The notes below the pieces were generated by a model. That model was not told the origin of the DNA. It saw only the letters and a list, made by a program, of their open reading frames with translations, and made no database searches. From JANXMY01 sp964251675 (lineage in GTDB: Bacteria; Armatimonadota; Armatimonadia; Armatimonadales; Capsulimonadaceae): 64,000 nt of DNA. The stretch covers positions 91,293 to 155,292 of the forward strand of contig CAXUKS010000004.1 in assembly GCA_964251675.1 (NCBI GenBank), read 5' to 3'. Both the position numbers and the translations under genes were made by a program. Positions 17,399 through 26,466 of this stretch are shown here, piece by piece (position 1 is the stretch's first letter; each line of letters begins with the position of its first letter).

Positions 17399-18013
17399 CT
17401 ATTCCGCCCAGCGAACTTTCTCCGACAGCGGGCGGCGCTCCCCGGCGGGCCACTCCACCGCCGGGTAGCCCAGCACGAAAAAGCCCAGCAGAGAGCCGCG
17501 TGGCGACAGGCCCGCAAAGCCAGCGACGTGCGGACTTCGAAATACCCCTTTGGACAGCCACATCCCGGCCAAACCCTGCGCGGTGGCCACCAGATGCAGG
17601 TTCTGCACGGCACACGCCACGGCCATTGTTTCCTCTTCCACCATCATCTTCAGGCTGCCATCCGGGCGCAGAGCGGGTTCCATCCCCAGCGAAATCCAGA
17701 CCGGGGACGCAAAGGCGCGTTCCTGCTGCGCGGCATACGTTTCGGCCCGAAACTCGCCCTCCGGGGTCTCCTGCTTGTAGGCATCGGCGAATGCCTGCCC
17801 CAGAGCGTGGCGGCTCTCGCCGGTATAGACCACAAACCGCCAGGGTTCCGTCTCGCCGTGGGAGGGCGCCCAGTCCGCCGCCTCCAGCGCCCGCCGGATC
17901 AGGGCTGGGTTCACGGAATCGGGCTTGAGGCGGGCGACGCCCAGAGAGCGGCGGTGGGCAATGGCGGCGCACAGGGCGTCAATGGTATCTTCCGAGAATG
18001 GTGCGGGGCGCAT
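17399..18013 (-). CDS. nitroreductase family protein (YdjA/RutE-like)
   Basis: A protein of about 204 residues from the ATG at 18013; an ATG four codons upstream at 18025 is possible. FMN-binding features are present: AIAHRRSLGVARLKP near the N-terminus (phosphate-binding Arg cluster), the WAPSHGETEPWRFVVYTG motif, and the C-terminal GLAGMWLSKGVFRS plus FVLGYP. This layout is typical of small nitroreductases that use NAD(P)H and FMN; physiological substrates vary. It stands alone, divergent from the Zn-ribbon gene. Confidence 0.88.
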   Translation of the reverse strand: MRPAPFSEDTIDALCAAIAHRRSLGVARLKPDSVNPALIRRALEAADWAPSHGETEPWRFVVYTGESRHALGQAFADAYKQETPEGEFRAETYAAQQERAFASPVWISLGMEPALRPDGSLKMMVEEETMAVACAVQNLHLVATAQGLAGMWLSKGVFRSPHVAGFAGLSPRGSLLGFFVLGYPAVEWPAGERRPLSEKVRWAE

Positions 18014-18138
18014 CTCTTCTGACAAGGTGGGGTTCGCTTTCTTCTATGGAGATTTTCTTCTATGGTGTGCTTTTTCGCTCAGGTCTGTCAAGCCTGCTAA
18101 AAAACTTTTTCATGGCCCCTTGTACTCGCGCTTCAGCC

Positions 18139-18167
18139 TTGACAAACGGCTCGGCGTATGATACTCT
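18139..18167 (+). promoter_or_regulatory. sigma-70 type promoter of the Zn-ribbon/TPR/PilZ operon
   Basis: TTGACA (18139-18144), a 17-base spacer and TACTCT (18162-18167) form a good vegetative promoter. It leaves a leader of roughly 75 bases before the GTG start at 18251. Confidence 0.7.
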
Positions 18168-18250
18168 TAGAGGGCGACGCTTGCCCCGGCCCAGACCAGG
18201 CCGCAGGCAAGGCACAAGATAAATTCGAGAAAGAAGCAAAGGAGCAGCCT

Positions 18251-19639
18251 GTGTACTGCACCGATTGTGGCACGGCCAACACCGTGGACAGCAAGTACTG
18301 CAAAGAATGCGGCGAGAAAATTAACGACGGCTACCGGACGATGATGCTGTCGGTCTCGGACCTGCCTGCGGGCATCAGCGAGGAAACCACCGATGCTCTG
18401 ACCCGGCTGCTGGATATGGCCTTCTGGCACAATGAGGCGGGCAATGTCGCCGCCGCGATCACGGCCAGTGAGGCCGCGCTGGCCCTGAACCCCAACAGCA
18501 CCACGGCACATTCGCTTCTCGGCACGCTTTACGAAAAGCAGCGCGACGACGCCCGCGCCATTGAGCATTTCGAGGCTGTCCTGGCCCTGAACCCAGACAG
18601 CGCCGCTGACCGGACCAAGCTGGAACAGCTTCGGCGCGGGGTCCATGTGAAAGCCGTCGCGCCGCCGCTGGCCCAGCAGTGGGTTCCGCCTGTGCTCCGC
18701 ACCGTCGGCCCTCGCCTGCAAAAAGTGTGGATGGGCCGCACCGACCGTCCTGTCAGTGCTTCGCCGTCCACTCCTTCCATTCAGCGTCAGCCGCTGGTCG
18801 CAGCGGGTGTGGCGACTGCCGTGATTTTGATTGGCGGCCTCTTTGTTGTTCGCCCGTGGGCACGCGCTGATGCTTCCTCCCCTTCCCGCAGGATGGCTGC
18901 CGCCGCGCCGCCGTCGGTGGCCCTCAGTCAGTCCGCGTTTGCCGCGCCGCCGTCTAACCCTCTGCCTGCGCCGGTGATTATGCGCCCGCCCGTCAGTCCA
19001 ATGACTTACGCTCGTCCGGCGGCCCCGGTGGTGACGATGGCGGACCCGTATGCGGGCGGCCCCGCCTCGCGTGTGGCTACCGCCGCCCCGGCCTACGATC
19101 TGCCGCCGGTTCCGGCGCGTTCCTCGAAGCGCAGAGCCGAGGCACTGCCGCGTCTGCGTCTGGCTGCGCTGCCCCCAATTAGCTCGGAAGGGCTGGCTCC
19201 CGCGCCGGTGACGGTCCCGGCGGGCCTTCTGCCCGCGCCGACGGCAATAGTGGCAAACGCGGCCCCCGTGCCGCAGCATACGGTGGTGGTCAATGGCCTC
19301 GGAGGTGGGACACCGCCCGTGGGGGCAGCATGGTCCGCGCCTTCCTCGCATATCCGTATCTCGGTGCGCTCTGCGCCAGACACAAATGTGGCTGTCACAC
19401 CAGCGGTGTCTGAGGCGTCGGCCAATATCGGCGGCGGCGGTGGCGACCGGGCGAGCAGCTACCAGCAGCGGGCACTGTCCTTGCAGCAGTCTGCCGACTA
19501 CAAGGGGGCGCGGCAGGCGTATGGCCGCGCCATTCGGGCGTATCAGGCGCAGATTGCCGCCGGGCAGGATGTGGAAGCGGCGCAGCGTGGCCTGGCGGCC
19601 TGCCAGACAGGACTTGAGATTTGTCAGCAAAGTCAGTAA
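18251..19639 (+). CDS. Zn-ribbon/TPR protein with one membrane segment and Pro/Ala-rich region
   Basis: I place the start at the GTG at 18251, which has an AAAGGAG seven bases upstream. An ATG at 18158 in the same frame lies inside the promoter. The protein (about 462 residues) then begins directly with a zinc ribbon, CTDCG...CKECG. Two TPR-like repeats follow (about 70-145). A single hydrophobic segment (about 185-205) separates this cytoplasmic part from a long Pro/Ala-rich outer region, and the last 65 residues again look TPR-like (YQQRALSLQQSADYKGARQAYGRAI). Function is unknown. It is first in a three-gene operon with a TPR protein and a PilZ protein. Confidence 0.75.
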   Translation: MYCTDCGTANTVDSKYCKECGEKINDGYRTMMLSVSDLPAGISEETTDALTRLLDMAFWHNEAGNVAAAITASEAALALNPNSTTAHSLLGTLYEKQRDDARAIEHFEAVLALNPDSAADRTKLEQLRRGVHVKAVAPPLAQQWVPPVLRTVGPRLQKVWMGRTDRPVSASPSTPSIQRQPLVAAGVATAVILIGGLFVVRPWARADASSPSRRMAAAAPPSVALSQSAFAAPPSNPLPAPVIMRPPVSPMTYARPAAPVVTMADPYAGGPASRVATAAPAYDLPPVPARSSKRRAEALPRLRLAALPPISSEGLAPAPVTVPAGLLPAPTAIVANAAPVPQHTVVVNGLGGGTPPVGAAWSAPSSHIRISVRSAPDTNVAVTPAVSEASANIGGGGGDRASSYQQRALSLQQSADYKGARQAYGRAIRAYQAQIAAGQDVEAAQRGLAACQTGLEICQQSQ

Positions 19640-21615
19640 CCGCGTGTCTGGGCCTTGCCGCGCTGGCGCTTCTGGCGCGGCCTTTGCATGCCAAAGCCCC
19701 CCTGCCAACAGTGCTGCTGTACCCGGCGTCGCCCGCCGACGTGTCGGCGGTGGTTGACCTGCGGACGCGCCTGCGCCTTGATGGTCAGGTGCAGGTGCTG
19801 ACCTATGACCCGGAGTCCGCCGCCGTGCGCCGTGCGGCAGAAGAAAGCGCACACCCGGAGTGGGTAGTCGGGACGCTGACCAATGACGGGGCGCGGTATT
19901 CGCTCGCCCGCGCCCTCGGGGCGGCGTTTTATATCGTGGTCGGCCCCGGTCGTCAGCCGGACAGCACGCACTTGGAGCTGGTAGACACGACCCCTGCCGC
20001 GCTGTCCTTTGACTGGTACGGCACCAACCGTCAGTACGGGGCGCGGGCGCTGGAATCGCAGATTCAGGCTGCGCTGGCGCATCCGGCGGCGGGCGCGATA
20101 GAAAGTATTGCCGCCGCCCCGGTCACGCCGACGCCCATCCCGGCGGCCCCGCCTGTAATTGCTCTCCCTACACCCATAGCGCCGCCCGTGCAGACTGCAA
20201 CGGTTCCGCCGCCTGTGGCTGCCCCGCCAGTTCCCGCCGTAGCCGCGCCGCCGGTGCAAATCGCCGCCGTGCCGGAGCCTGTGCCTGCCGCGCCTTTGAC
20301 TGCCGCGCCTTTGCCGCTGCTGCCTTCGGGACGGCCTGCGACAGCGTCCCCGGCTGGGCTTCCCAAAACGATCATCACGCCGGAGCGTGTGGTGGCGCGG
20401 GCTTTGCCAGCCCCGGCGCTGACTGTGCCTCTGCCGAAGCCGACGGCGGCTCGCTCCCTCCCCGCGCCGGTGGCTGCCCTGCCGGCTTTGCCGCTGACGC
20501 TGCCGGAACAGGTCATGCCCCGGCCTGTGCTTGCTCCCGCCAGGCCGCCGACACAGATGGCCCGCGTCTTCCCGCCCGCCCTGCCGACCCCGAAGATCGC
20601 CCCGGCGATTGAGCCGCCCGCCGGACCGATTCCCGACGACACTCTGCCTGTGGTCGCTGTCCCTGTCCCGGTTCTGAAAGCGCCTTCGGCCAAAGCGCCG
20701 GACCTTGCCCCCGTTCTGCCGCTGCTGGCGCAGGGCGACTCGGCGATGGACGGCGGCGATTTGGTGAGCGCCATCTCGTTCTACCGGCAGGCTGTCAACG
20801 GTGTGCCTCTCAGCGTTGTGCCCCGGCTGAAGCTCGCGCAGGCGTATCAGAAGAGCGGCCTGAATGACAAGGCGCTGGACGAAGCCAAACGCGCCGTGGA
20901 AATCTCCCCCGAGGATGACTCCCTGCAAAAGTTCCTGGCGCAGATGGATCAGGACAGCGGCAACTCCGACGGCTCCCTGGCCCGCGCCCGCGCCCTTGTG
21001 GACCGAGACCCCGCCAATGCCGGGGCGCACAGCGACCTCGCCGAAGCCCTCTGGAACAGCGGCGACCTGCGCGGAGCCGAAACCGAGTATCAAAGCGCCA
21101 AAAAGCTGTCTCCTGCCGCAGACCATCTGGCAGACGCCCATCTGGCCCAGCTTTATGCCGCACAGGGCCGCTATGATGACAGCCTCGATGCCCTCAAAGC
21201 GGCAGGCGGGGAAGGCTATCCGCTGGCACTAAAAATCGTCCGCAGCCGCTCCGAGACCCTGAGCAGCACGATTGACGCCTCGCGCAGCGCCTTTGCCAAA
21301 GGCAGCATCACCCGCGAGCAGTTCTATGACGCTGCCAAAAAGACCAGCGCCGATACGCAGGCGCTGGCCGATTTTGTGTCTCAGCTCAAGCCCCTGCCTG
21401 CCTACAAGCTTTCACATCTGCACCGCGTCCTGTCCGCGAACCTCTTGGCACAGGAAGCCGCCACCCTGGTCAGCATGATTGAAACGGGCAGCGAGGCCAC
21501 GGCGGCCACTGTGTCCGATCTGGACAAATCCGCCATGACCGAGATGCTGACCGCCCGCGCTGCCGAGGAAAAGCTCGGCCTCTGGGCACGCCCCGTACAG
21601 GATGGAAAGCGGTAG
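19621..21615 (+). CDS. secreted or membrane-anchored TPR protein with Pro-rich middle
   Basis: A 664-residue protein starting at a TTG (19621) that overlaps the previous gene by 19 bases, with AGGA eight bases upstream. The N-terminus is a signal peptide (ACLGLAALALLARPLHAKA). The domain after it (about 28-150) is a small alpha/beta module. A Pro/Ala/Val-rich stretch (about 155-360) leads to several TPRs (about 365-560), for example KLAQAYQKSGLNDKALDEAK. The partner and role are unknown. Overlap with both neighbours points to one operon with the Zn-ribbon and PilZ genes. Confidence 0.75.
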   Translation: MSAKSVTACLGLAALALLARPLHAKAPLPTVLLYPASPADVSAVVDLRTRLRLDGQVQVLTYDPESAAVRRAAEESAHPEWVVGTLTNDGARYSLARALGAAFYIVVGPGRQPDSTHLELVDTTPAALSFDWYGTNRQYGARALESQIQAALAHPAAGAIESIAAAPVTPTPIPAAPPVIALPTPIAPPVQTATVPPPVAAPPVPAVAAPPVQIAAVPEPVPAAPLTAAPLPLLPSGRPATASPAGLPKTIITPERVVARALPAPALTVPLPKPTAARSLPAPVAALPALPLTLPEQVMPRPVLAPARPPTQMARVFPPALPTPKIAPAIEPPAGPIPDDTLPVVAVPVPVLKAPSAKAPDLAPVLPLLAQGDSAMDGGDLVSAISFYRQAVNGVPLSVVPRLKLAQAYQKSGLNDKALDEAKRAVEISPEDDSLQKFLAQMDQDSGNSDGSLARARALVDRDPANAGAHSDLAEALWNSGDLRGAETEYQSAKKLSPAADHLADAHLAQLYAAQGRYDDSLDALKAAGGEGYPLALKIVRSRSETLSSTIDASRSAFAKGSITREQFYDAAKKTSADTQALADFVSQLKPLPAYKLSHLHRVLSANLLAQEAATLVSMIETGSEATAATVSDLDKSAMTEMLTARAAEEKLGLWARPVQDGKR

Positions 21616-21619
21616 CCCT

Positions 21620-22342
21620 ATGCGTTTCTGGAGCCGCCCCGTCTGGAACCTGCCTGCCGCCGATCCGGGCCGCGCCCCGCTTCCCGAAGTCGGCGAAACC
21701 GTCCGGCTTCATGCTGCCGACGAGTCACAGGTGGGCGTCTACCATGCCCGCGTTCGCGCCCTCGGGCCGCGCCGCATTCTGCTGGAAAGCCTGGAAACCG
21801 CACCGTTCCCCGACGACGACACGGCCCTGCCGCCGCATACCCCGCTGACGCTGTCGTTCCTGCGCGACGATGCCCTGTATCAGTGCGATCTGCGCGTGGT
21901 CGGCCCGCCGGGACGAATGGGCGTGCTGGCCGTGTCCCGCCCGCGTATCGTGACACGACTGCAGCGGCGTCAGTTCTACCGCCTGCCGCTGCAGTCGCCC
22001 ACCACCTTCCGGGTGCGCGGCGAGGAAAGCTTTACCGTCCCTGTCCCCGCCCGCCTCGTCAACCTCTCCGGCGGCGGCGCTCTGCTGTCGGCCACCAAGC
22101 CCGTTCCCAGTGGCCTGCGCGTCCGCGTCCGCGTTCCAACCGGCACCGACGGGGAGATGATTGACATTGATTCTGAGTGTCTGGACTGCCGCGTGGCCTC
22201 ACAGGGGCTGTCCCGGGTGTATCTCATCCGCCTGCGCTTTTTCGGCCCCCCGCTCCTGTCCGACGAAGAGCGCGACGACATCGTCGCCTACATCTTCGAG
22301 CAGCAGCGGATGCTTCTCAAGACCCGCAAGCTGCTTCGATAA
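21620..22342 (+). CDS. PilZ-domain c-di-GMP receptor (YcgR-like)
   Basis: About 240 residues. The N-terminal half (about 20-110) resembles the YcgR-N beta domain. The C-terminal PilZ domain has both c-di-GMP motifs: the Arg-rich LQRRQFYRLPL and NLSGGGALL (D/NxSxxG type). The end is a helix rich in charged residues. The family controls motility, pili or polysaccharide output in response to c-di-GMP. No flagellar gene is nearby. The start may be 21602 or 21620. Confidence 0.85.
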   Translation: MRFWSRPVWNLPAADPGRAPLPEVGETVRLHAADESQVGVYHARVRALGPRRILLESLETAPFPDDDTALPPHTPLTLSFLRDDALYQCDLRVVGPPGRMGVLAVSRPRIVTRLQRRQFYRLPLQSPTTFRVRGEESFTVPVPARLVNLSGGGALLSATKPVPSGLRVRVRVPTGTDGEMIDIDSECLDCRVASQGLSRVYLIRLRFFGPPLLSDEERDDIVAYIFEQQRMLLKTRKLLR

Positions 22343-22359
22343 TCCCCCACGCCCAAACA

Positions 22360-22405
22360 AAAAAAAGCCCGCTGCCGGGTCGCGTGAGCGGTTCGGCGGC
22401 GGGCA
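22360..22405. terminator. hairpin with A-tract after the PilZ gene
   Basis: An imperfect GCCCGCTGCCG / CGGCGGCGGGC stem lies just after a run of eight A residues. On the minus strand it would be a canonical hairpin followed by a T run, yet no minus-strand gene ends here. It may still end the plus-strand operon. Confidence 0.45.
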
Positions 22406-22439
22406 TCCGCCACAACGGGCGGATCATGAAAAGGAGGAC

Positions 22440-22517
22440 ATGCGCGTCTTTACTTACGCGGGCGGTCTGCGAAAAGTTCCGGGGTTCAATTACGGGGAAA
22501 TTGTAACCACGCATTAA
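22440..22517 (+). CDS. candidate 25-residue small protein
   Basis: An ATG at 22440 is preceded by a near-perfect Shine-Dalgarno AAGGAGG at about 6 bases. It opens 25 codons (MRVFTYAGGLRKVPG and ten more) ending in TAA. Just upstream is a small hairpin (ATCCGCC-ACAAC-GGGCGGAT). No family is recognised. It may be a real small protein or a leader peptide; the strong ribosome site is the main evidence. The DMT transporter promoter starts 20 bases downstream, so it is not a direct leader of that gene. Confidence 0.4.
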   Translation: MRVFTYAGGLRKVPGFNYGEIVTTH

Positions 22518-22537
22518 TGCCTCTGCGTGCCTGTCCG

Positions 22538-22566
22538 TTGACTTGTGCTTTCCTAAAAGCCACAAT
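22538..22566 (+). promoter_or_regulatory. sigma-70 type promoter of the DMT transporter, leaderless
   Basis: TTGACT (22538-22543), a 17-base spacer and CACAAT (22561-22566) are followed by exactly 6 bases and the ATG at 22573. This predicts a leaderless mRNA and decides between the possible starts. Confidence 0.55.
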
Positions 22567-22572
22567 GAAAGT

Positions 22573-23544
22573 ATGGAATTTTCTTCGACGCCAAAAGCCG
22601 CCTCGGGCCGGGCGTCGGGTGCGGGCCGGATGCCCCTGACAGTGTTTCTGCTTCTCGTCGGGATCAACCTTCTGTGGGCCGGGTCATCGCTGGCCGCCAA
22701 AATCGCTCTGGAAAGCATTCCCCCGATGACGCTGGCCTTTGCGCGGTTTGCGCTGGCCGCACTCTTGATGTACGGCGTCGCTCGCTGGCGCGGCGTGGAC
22801 CTGCGTGTGGCCCGGCGCGACTGGGGAATGTTCTGGGCGATGGGCATTCTGGGGCTGGCGCTGACCTACCTGCTGGCCTATCAGGGCATTCAGCGCACGA
22901 CGGCCTCCGATTCCGCGCTCATTCATGCCACCGAGCCGGTGTTTCTGAGCGTCCTCGCGTACTTCTTTCTCCGGGAGCGAATGTTTGCCGTCAAAGTGCT
23001 GGGCATCGCGGCGGGCCTAGCCGGAACCTATCTCATCGTCGCCAACGGCTGGCGTCTGCCCGCACTGACGGGAGCCGTGGCCGGGGATTTGCTGATCACG
23101 CTGGGGCTGACGTTTGAAGCCGGGTCGAGCATCGTCGGCAAAAATCTGGTGGTCCGTTATCCGCCCATCTCGGTGATGACCTATCAGATGCTCAGCGGGG
23201 CGATTGCGCTGGCTCCGTTTGCGATGTGGGAGCTGGCCCAGCCCGGCCATACCCTGCATCCGACGGCGGCGGCCCTGTGGAGCCTGCTGTACCTCGTCGT
23301 CCCCTGCACCGTGTTTGCCTACACCGTCTGGTTCACCATCCTGGAAACACGCGGGGCTGGCGAGATGTCCGTTTTTTTGTTTGTGCAGCCTGTGTGCGGA
23401 GCCTTCCTCGGCGCGTGGCTGCTGCATGAGTCGGTGACTGCCTGGACCATCGCGGGCGCGGTGCTGGTGCTGTCCGGGGTCGCGCTGATCAATCGCCGCC
23501 CGCCGCTTCCCAAAGCTCCGCCGCCCAACTCCCCGGCGGCGTGA
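22573..23544 (+). CDS. DMT superfamily permease (EamA family)
   Basis: About 323 residues with around ten hydrophobic segments after a short polar N-terminus. The two EamA repeats are visible: the first with LLWAGSSLAAKIALESIPPMTLAFARFALAALL and later FLSVLAYFFLRERMFAVKVLGI, the second with LEAGSSIVGKNL-like and FVQPVCGAFLGAWLLHESVT. Such inner-membrane permeases export amino acids or metabolites; the substrate is unknown. The start follows the promoter spacing, although ATG at 22630 is possible. Confidence 0.85.
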   Translation: MEFSSTPKAASGRASGAGRMPLTVFLLLVGINLLWAGSSLAAKIALESIPPMTLAFARFALAALLMYGVARWRGVDLRVARRDWGMFWAMGILGLALTYLLAYQGIQRTTASDSALIHATEPVFLSVLAYFFLRERMFAVKVLGIAAGLAGTYLIVANGWRLPALTGAVAGDLLITLGLTFEAGSSIVGKNLVVRYPPISVMTYQMLSGAIALAPFAMWELAQPGHTLHPTAAALWSLLYLVVPCTVFAYTVWFTILETRGAGEMSVFLFVQPVCGAFLGAWLLHESVTAWTIAGAVLVLSGVALINRRPPLPKAPPPNSPAA

Positions 23545-23600
23545 AGCTCGGCACTGGCGTTGTTCAAGCCAGTGACAGTGTTCAGCTTGTTAAATGGCGT

Positions 23601-24173
23601 TCAGCCGTTGAACTGGCCCATCGCCCGCTCAATGCCGTCTGAAATCCACGTTTCCAGTGCCCCAACTGCCCGTGCCGTGGCGTCTTCTACGTCCCGCTCT
23701 TCGGCGCGGGTGAAGCGGCCCAAGACGAAATCAACCTGCACGGACGGGTCACGCGGAGCGCCGACGCCGAAGCGCAGGCGGGGGAAGCTCTGGCTGTGCA
23801 GGTGGGCAATCAGCGACTTGAGGCCGTTGTGCCCCCCCGCCGAGCCGTCTGCCCGGAGGCGCAGCTTGCCGACCGGCAGGGCGATGTCGTCGGTGACGAC
23901 CAGAATGTCCGTGAGCGCCAGCGGCTTTTGATGCAGGAACGCCTGCACAGCCTGCCCCGACAGGTTCATAAACGTCTGCGGCTTCATCAGAAACACCCGC
24001 GTCTCGCCCACGCGCCCGTCTCCGATCAGCGCCTGCTTGTCTTTTTTGGTGACCGCGATGCCGTGCAGGCGGGCAAAAGCGTCGATGACCTCAAACCCGA
24101 CATTATGCCGGGTACGGTCGTAGTCCTTGCCGGGGTTGCCGAGGCCGATAATCAGTTTTGTGGGCACGTCCAT
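23601..24173 (-). CDS. pth: peptidyl-tRNA hydrolase
   Basis: A 190-residue Pth with the family start GLGNPGKDYDRTRHNVGFEVID, including the catalytic His in RHNVG and the Asn of the first loop. FLMKPQTFMNLSGQAV and LVVTDDIALPVGKLRLRADGSAGGHNGLKS carry the remaining active-site residues. It releases peptides from prematurely dropped peptidyl-tRNAs. It follows the metallophosphoesterase gene after 27 bases, on the same strand. Confidence 0.96.
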   Translation of the reverse strand: MDVPTKLIIGLGNPGKDYDRTRHNVGFEVIDAFARLHGIAVTKKDKQALIGDGRVGETRVFLMKPQTFMNLSGQAVQAFLHQKPLALTDILVVTDDIALPVGKLRLRADGSAGGHNGLKSLIAHLHSQSFPRLRFGVGAPRDPSVQVDFVLGRFTRAEERDVEDATARAVGALETWISDGIERAMGQFNG

Positions 24174-24200
24174 AGTGTTTTCATTAGTATTGGGGAGTAA

Positions 24201-25073
24201 TCACAACAGCCGCAGGGTCAGCAACGTCACTTCCGGCGGGCAGCAGAAGCGCACCTGCGGTCCCATCATGCCCACGCCGCGTGTGGTGTAAACCGGGTGT
24301 GTTGGTGTATGCTGCAGGCCCTCCGGGTACTTGCGCCCAAACTGGGGGCAGACCAGCGGCGGCAGGCCGGGGAGACGCACCTGCCCGGCGTGGGAATGGC
24401 CGGACACCTGAAAGATGAAGCCTGCTGGGGCCTCGTCGGCGTAGTCCGGCTCATGCACCAGCAGCAGGCGGGTCGTGCCGGATGGTACGCCTTTCAGTGC
24501 CTTGTCCATATCATGGGTGTTGAGGCTGCGCGACCCCAGCCCGACCAGCCAGATGCCTTCCGCGCCCGGCAGGGGGGCAGACTGGTTCATCAGCACCTGG
24601 AACCCGGCGGCATGGAGCGGGGCAGACACGGTCCCGTACATTGTCCGGGTCTGGTCATGGTTGCCCATCACGGCGAAGACGCCGCGTGGAACGTCCTTCA
24701 GGGGAGCAAGTGCTTCGGCACAGGCGGCGGCCTGCCGCGCAAAGTCCGTCTCGCCGAGCGTGTCCGGGTTATAGCTGATGTAGTCGCCGGTCAGGAAGAC
24801 GACATCCGGTTTCTGGGCCAGGAGCATCTTTGCCGCACGGGCGGTGCGGGCGGCGGCGCGGTCGGTGTCGCAGTGGAAGTCGCTCAGATGCCCGACCCGC
24901 AGGCCATCGGCATGTGCGGGCCAGTCCGGCAAAACCACGTCTCGCCTGGTCAGCACCAGATGCTCCGCCTCGATTTCGTGGGCATAGGTGGGTGTGGCGA
25001 CTGCCGCGACCGCACCGACAGCGAGTGTCTTTAAAAATCGCCGCCGCCCGACTGACATCTTCGCTTTGCTCAC
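24201..25073 (-). CDS. Tat-exported metallophosphoesterase
   Basis: A 290-residue protein with a twin-arginine signal (VGRRRFLKTL, then a hydrophobic Ala/Val stretch ending at THA-like TPTYA). The metallophosphoesterase motifs follow: GHLSDFHCD, TGDYISYN, GNHDQ, LLVHEPDYAD and SGHSHAGQVRLP. Export in folded form agrees with a metal cofactor loaded in the cytoplasm. It belongs to the same broad family as the gene at 11107 but carries a different anchor. The GTG start overlaps the MFS stop codon (GTGA). Confidence 0.87.
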   Translation of the reverse strand: MSKAKMSVGRRRFLKTLAVGAVAAVATPTYAHEIEAEHLVLTRRDVVLPDWPAHADGLRVGHLSDFHCDTDRAAARTARAAKMLLAQKPDVVFLTGDYISYNPDTLGETDFARQAAACAEALAPLKDVPRGVFAVMGNHDQTRTMYGTVSAPLHAAGFQVLMNQSAPLPGAEGIWLVGLGSRSLNTHDMDKALKGVPSGTTRLLLVHEPDYADEAPAGFIFQVSGHSHAGQVRLPGLPPLVCPQFGRKYPEGLQHTPTHPVYTTRGVGMMGPQVRFCCPPEVTLLTLRLL

Positions 25074-26323
25074 TCAAACATCTCCCGCCGCCGGGCCAGC
25101 GCGAACAAAAAACACAGGCTCATAATTATCCCCGCGCACCAGTAGGGGGCGGTCTGTCCGACATTCTTATACAGATACCCCGCCGTCGCCGGACCCGTCG
25201 CCCGCGCCAGGCTGTCAAACGACGCCGACAGCCCCAGCGCCGCCCCCTGCGCGGTGGCCCGGCGCGAGATCAGCGCCCGCAGGGCCGGGCTGTTCAGGCC
25301 ACTGCCAATCGCAATCGGTAGCATGGGGCCGATGAGCAACACGGACAGCAGGGGGGCAAACGGAAACAGCAGAAAGCCCAGTGCCATCAGGCCAATGCCG
25401 GTGACTACCAGATTAGCCTCCCCGAAGCGTTTGACCAGGGGCCGGATCAAGCCGCCCTGAACCACGACAATCAGCACGCCGATATAGGCAAACACGCCCC
25501 CCGCGACCGCCTGCGCCGTTTTGGGATTGGTATAGCCGAAATGCTGGCTGAGATAGGTCGTAAACGTCCCCTCCAGATTGCCGAAGGCGAATGTGACGGC
25601 GAACGTCAGCAGGTACAAAAAGCCGACCGGGCCGGTCACCGCCTGCATCATCAGGGCAAACCGGCTGCCGGTGGGTGTCGCTGGCGCGGCTGCCTCCTCC
25701 ACCCGCGCTGGCTCCGGCAGTTTCAGAGCAATATACACTAAATTGACCAGCGCAACCGCTGCCGACACATACAGCGGCACTGCCAGCCCGAACTGCCCCA
25801 GCAGGCCGCCGAGCGCCGGACCGAGGATGAAGCCGACGCCGAACGCCGCGCCCAGATACCCCAGCCCCATCGCCCGCAGATGCGGCGGCGTGATGTCGGC
25901 GGCATACGCCTGTGCCACGGACAGCGAGGCCGACGAAAAGATGCCTGCCAGGATGCGTGCCGCGAACTGCCCGGTGATGGAGTGTGCCGACAGCCCGAAC
26001 AGCGTATAGAACACGGCGTCGCCGAGGAGCGAGCCGATCAAAATTCGCTTGCGGCCCACACGGTCCGAAAGCGCCCCCCAGAACGGCGCGAACAAAAACT
26101 GCATGAAGGCATAGGAGGCCGTCAGCCACCCGCTGTATTCGCCGATGCGCGGGTCCTGTACGCTCGACAGGTGCAGCCCCTGCCGCACATATTCGGGAAC
26201 CAGCGGAATAATAATGCTGAAGCCCAGCACGTCAATCATCACCGCCAGAGACAGCAGGGCCAGGTTGACGTGCATCCGGCGGTCTTCGGGGCTTAGCTCC
26301 GATCTGCTTTTTTTTTCGGGCAT
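25070..26323 (-). CDS. MFS transporter, TetA-like drug exporter group
   Basis: About 417 residues from the ATG at 26323, with twelve predicted membrane segments. The N-terminal VMIDVLGFSIIIPLVPEYV and the loop 2-3 motif WGALSDRVGRKRILIGSLLGDA are typical of TetA/multidrug proton antiporters. Motif C is seen as GFILGPALGGLLG. The substrate is unknown. It is the first gene of a three-gene run with the Tat phosphoesterase and pth. Confidence 0.88.
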   Translation of the reverse strand: MPEKKSRSELSPEDRRMHVNLALLSLAVMIDVLGFSIIIPLVPEYVRQGLHLSSVQDPRIGEYSGWLTASYAFMQFLFAPFWGALSDRVGRKRILIGSLLGDAVFYTLFGLSAHSITGQFAARILAGIFSSASLSVAQAYAADITPPHLRAMGLGYLGAAFGVGFILGPALGGLLGQFGLAVPLYVSAAVALVNLVYIALKLPEPARVEEAAAPATPTGSRFALMMQAVTGPVGFLYLLTFAVTFAFGNLEGTFTTYLSQHFGYTNPKTAQAVAGGVFAYIGVLIVVVQGGLIRPLVKRFGEANLVVTGIGLMALGFLLFPFAPLLSVLLIGPMLPIAIGSGLNSPALRALISRRATAQGAALGLSASFDSLARATGPATAGYLYKNVGQTAPYWCAGIIMSLCFLFALARRREMFE

Positions 26324-26466
26324 AAAAAACTTGCTCTCCGTGTTGTCAGTATACCTAAAAACTATGTTAAAATTAGGAATGACCACGGAGGAACACAGGC
26401 AGGCAGGCGTGAACAGAGACTTGCTTCTTCGCCGTATTCCTCTTTTGCGAGAAGGAAATTACTTTA

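Noticed and set aside
19633..21141. A 502-codon minus-strand frame rich in Arg and Gly
   Set aside because: It is the shadow of the Pro/Ala-rich TPR gene; composition is Arg/Gly-biased without any motif.
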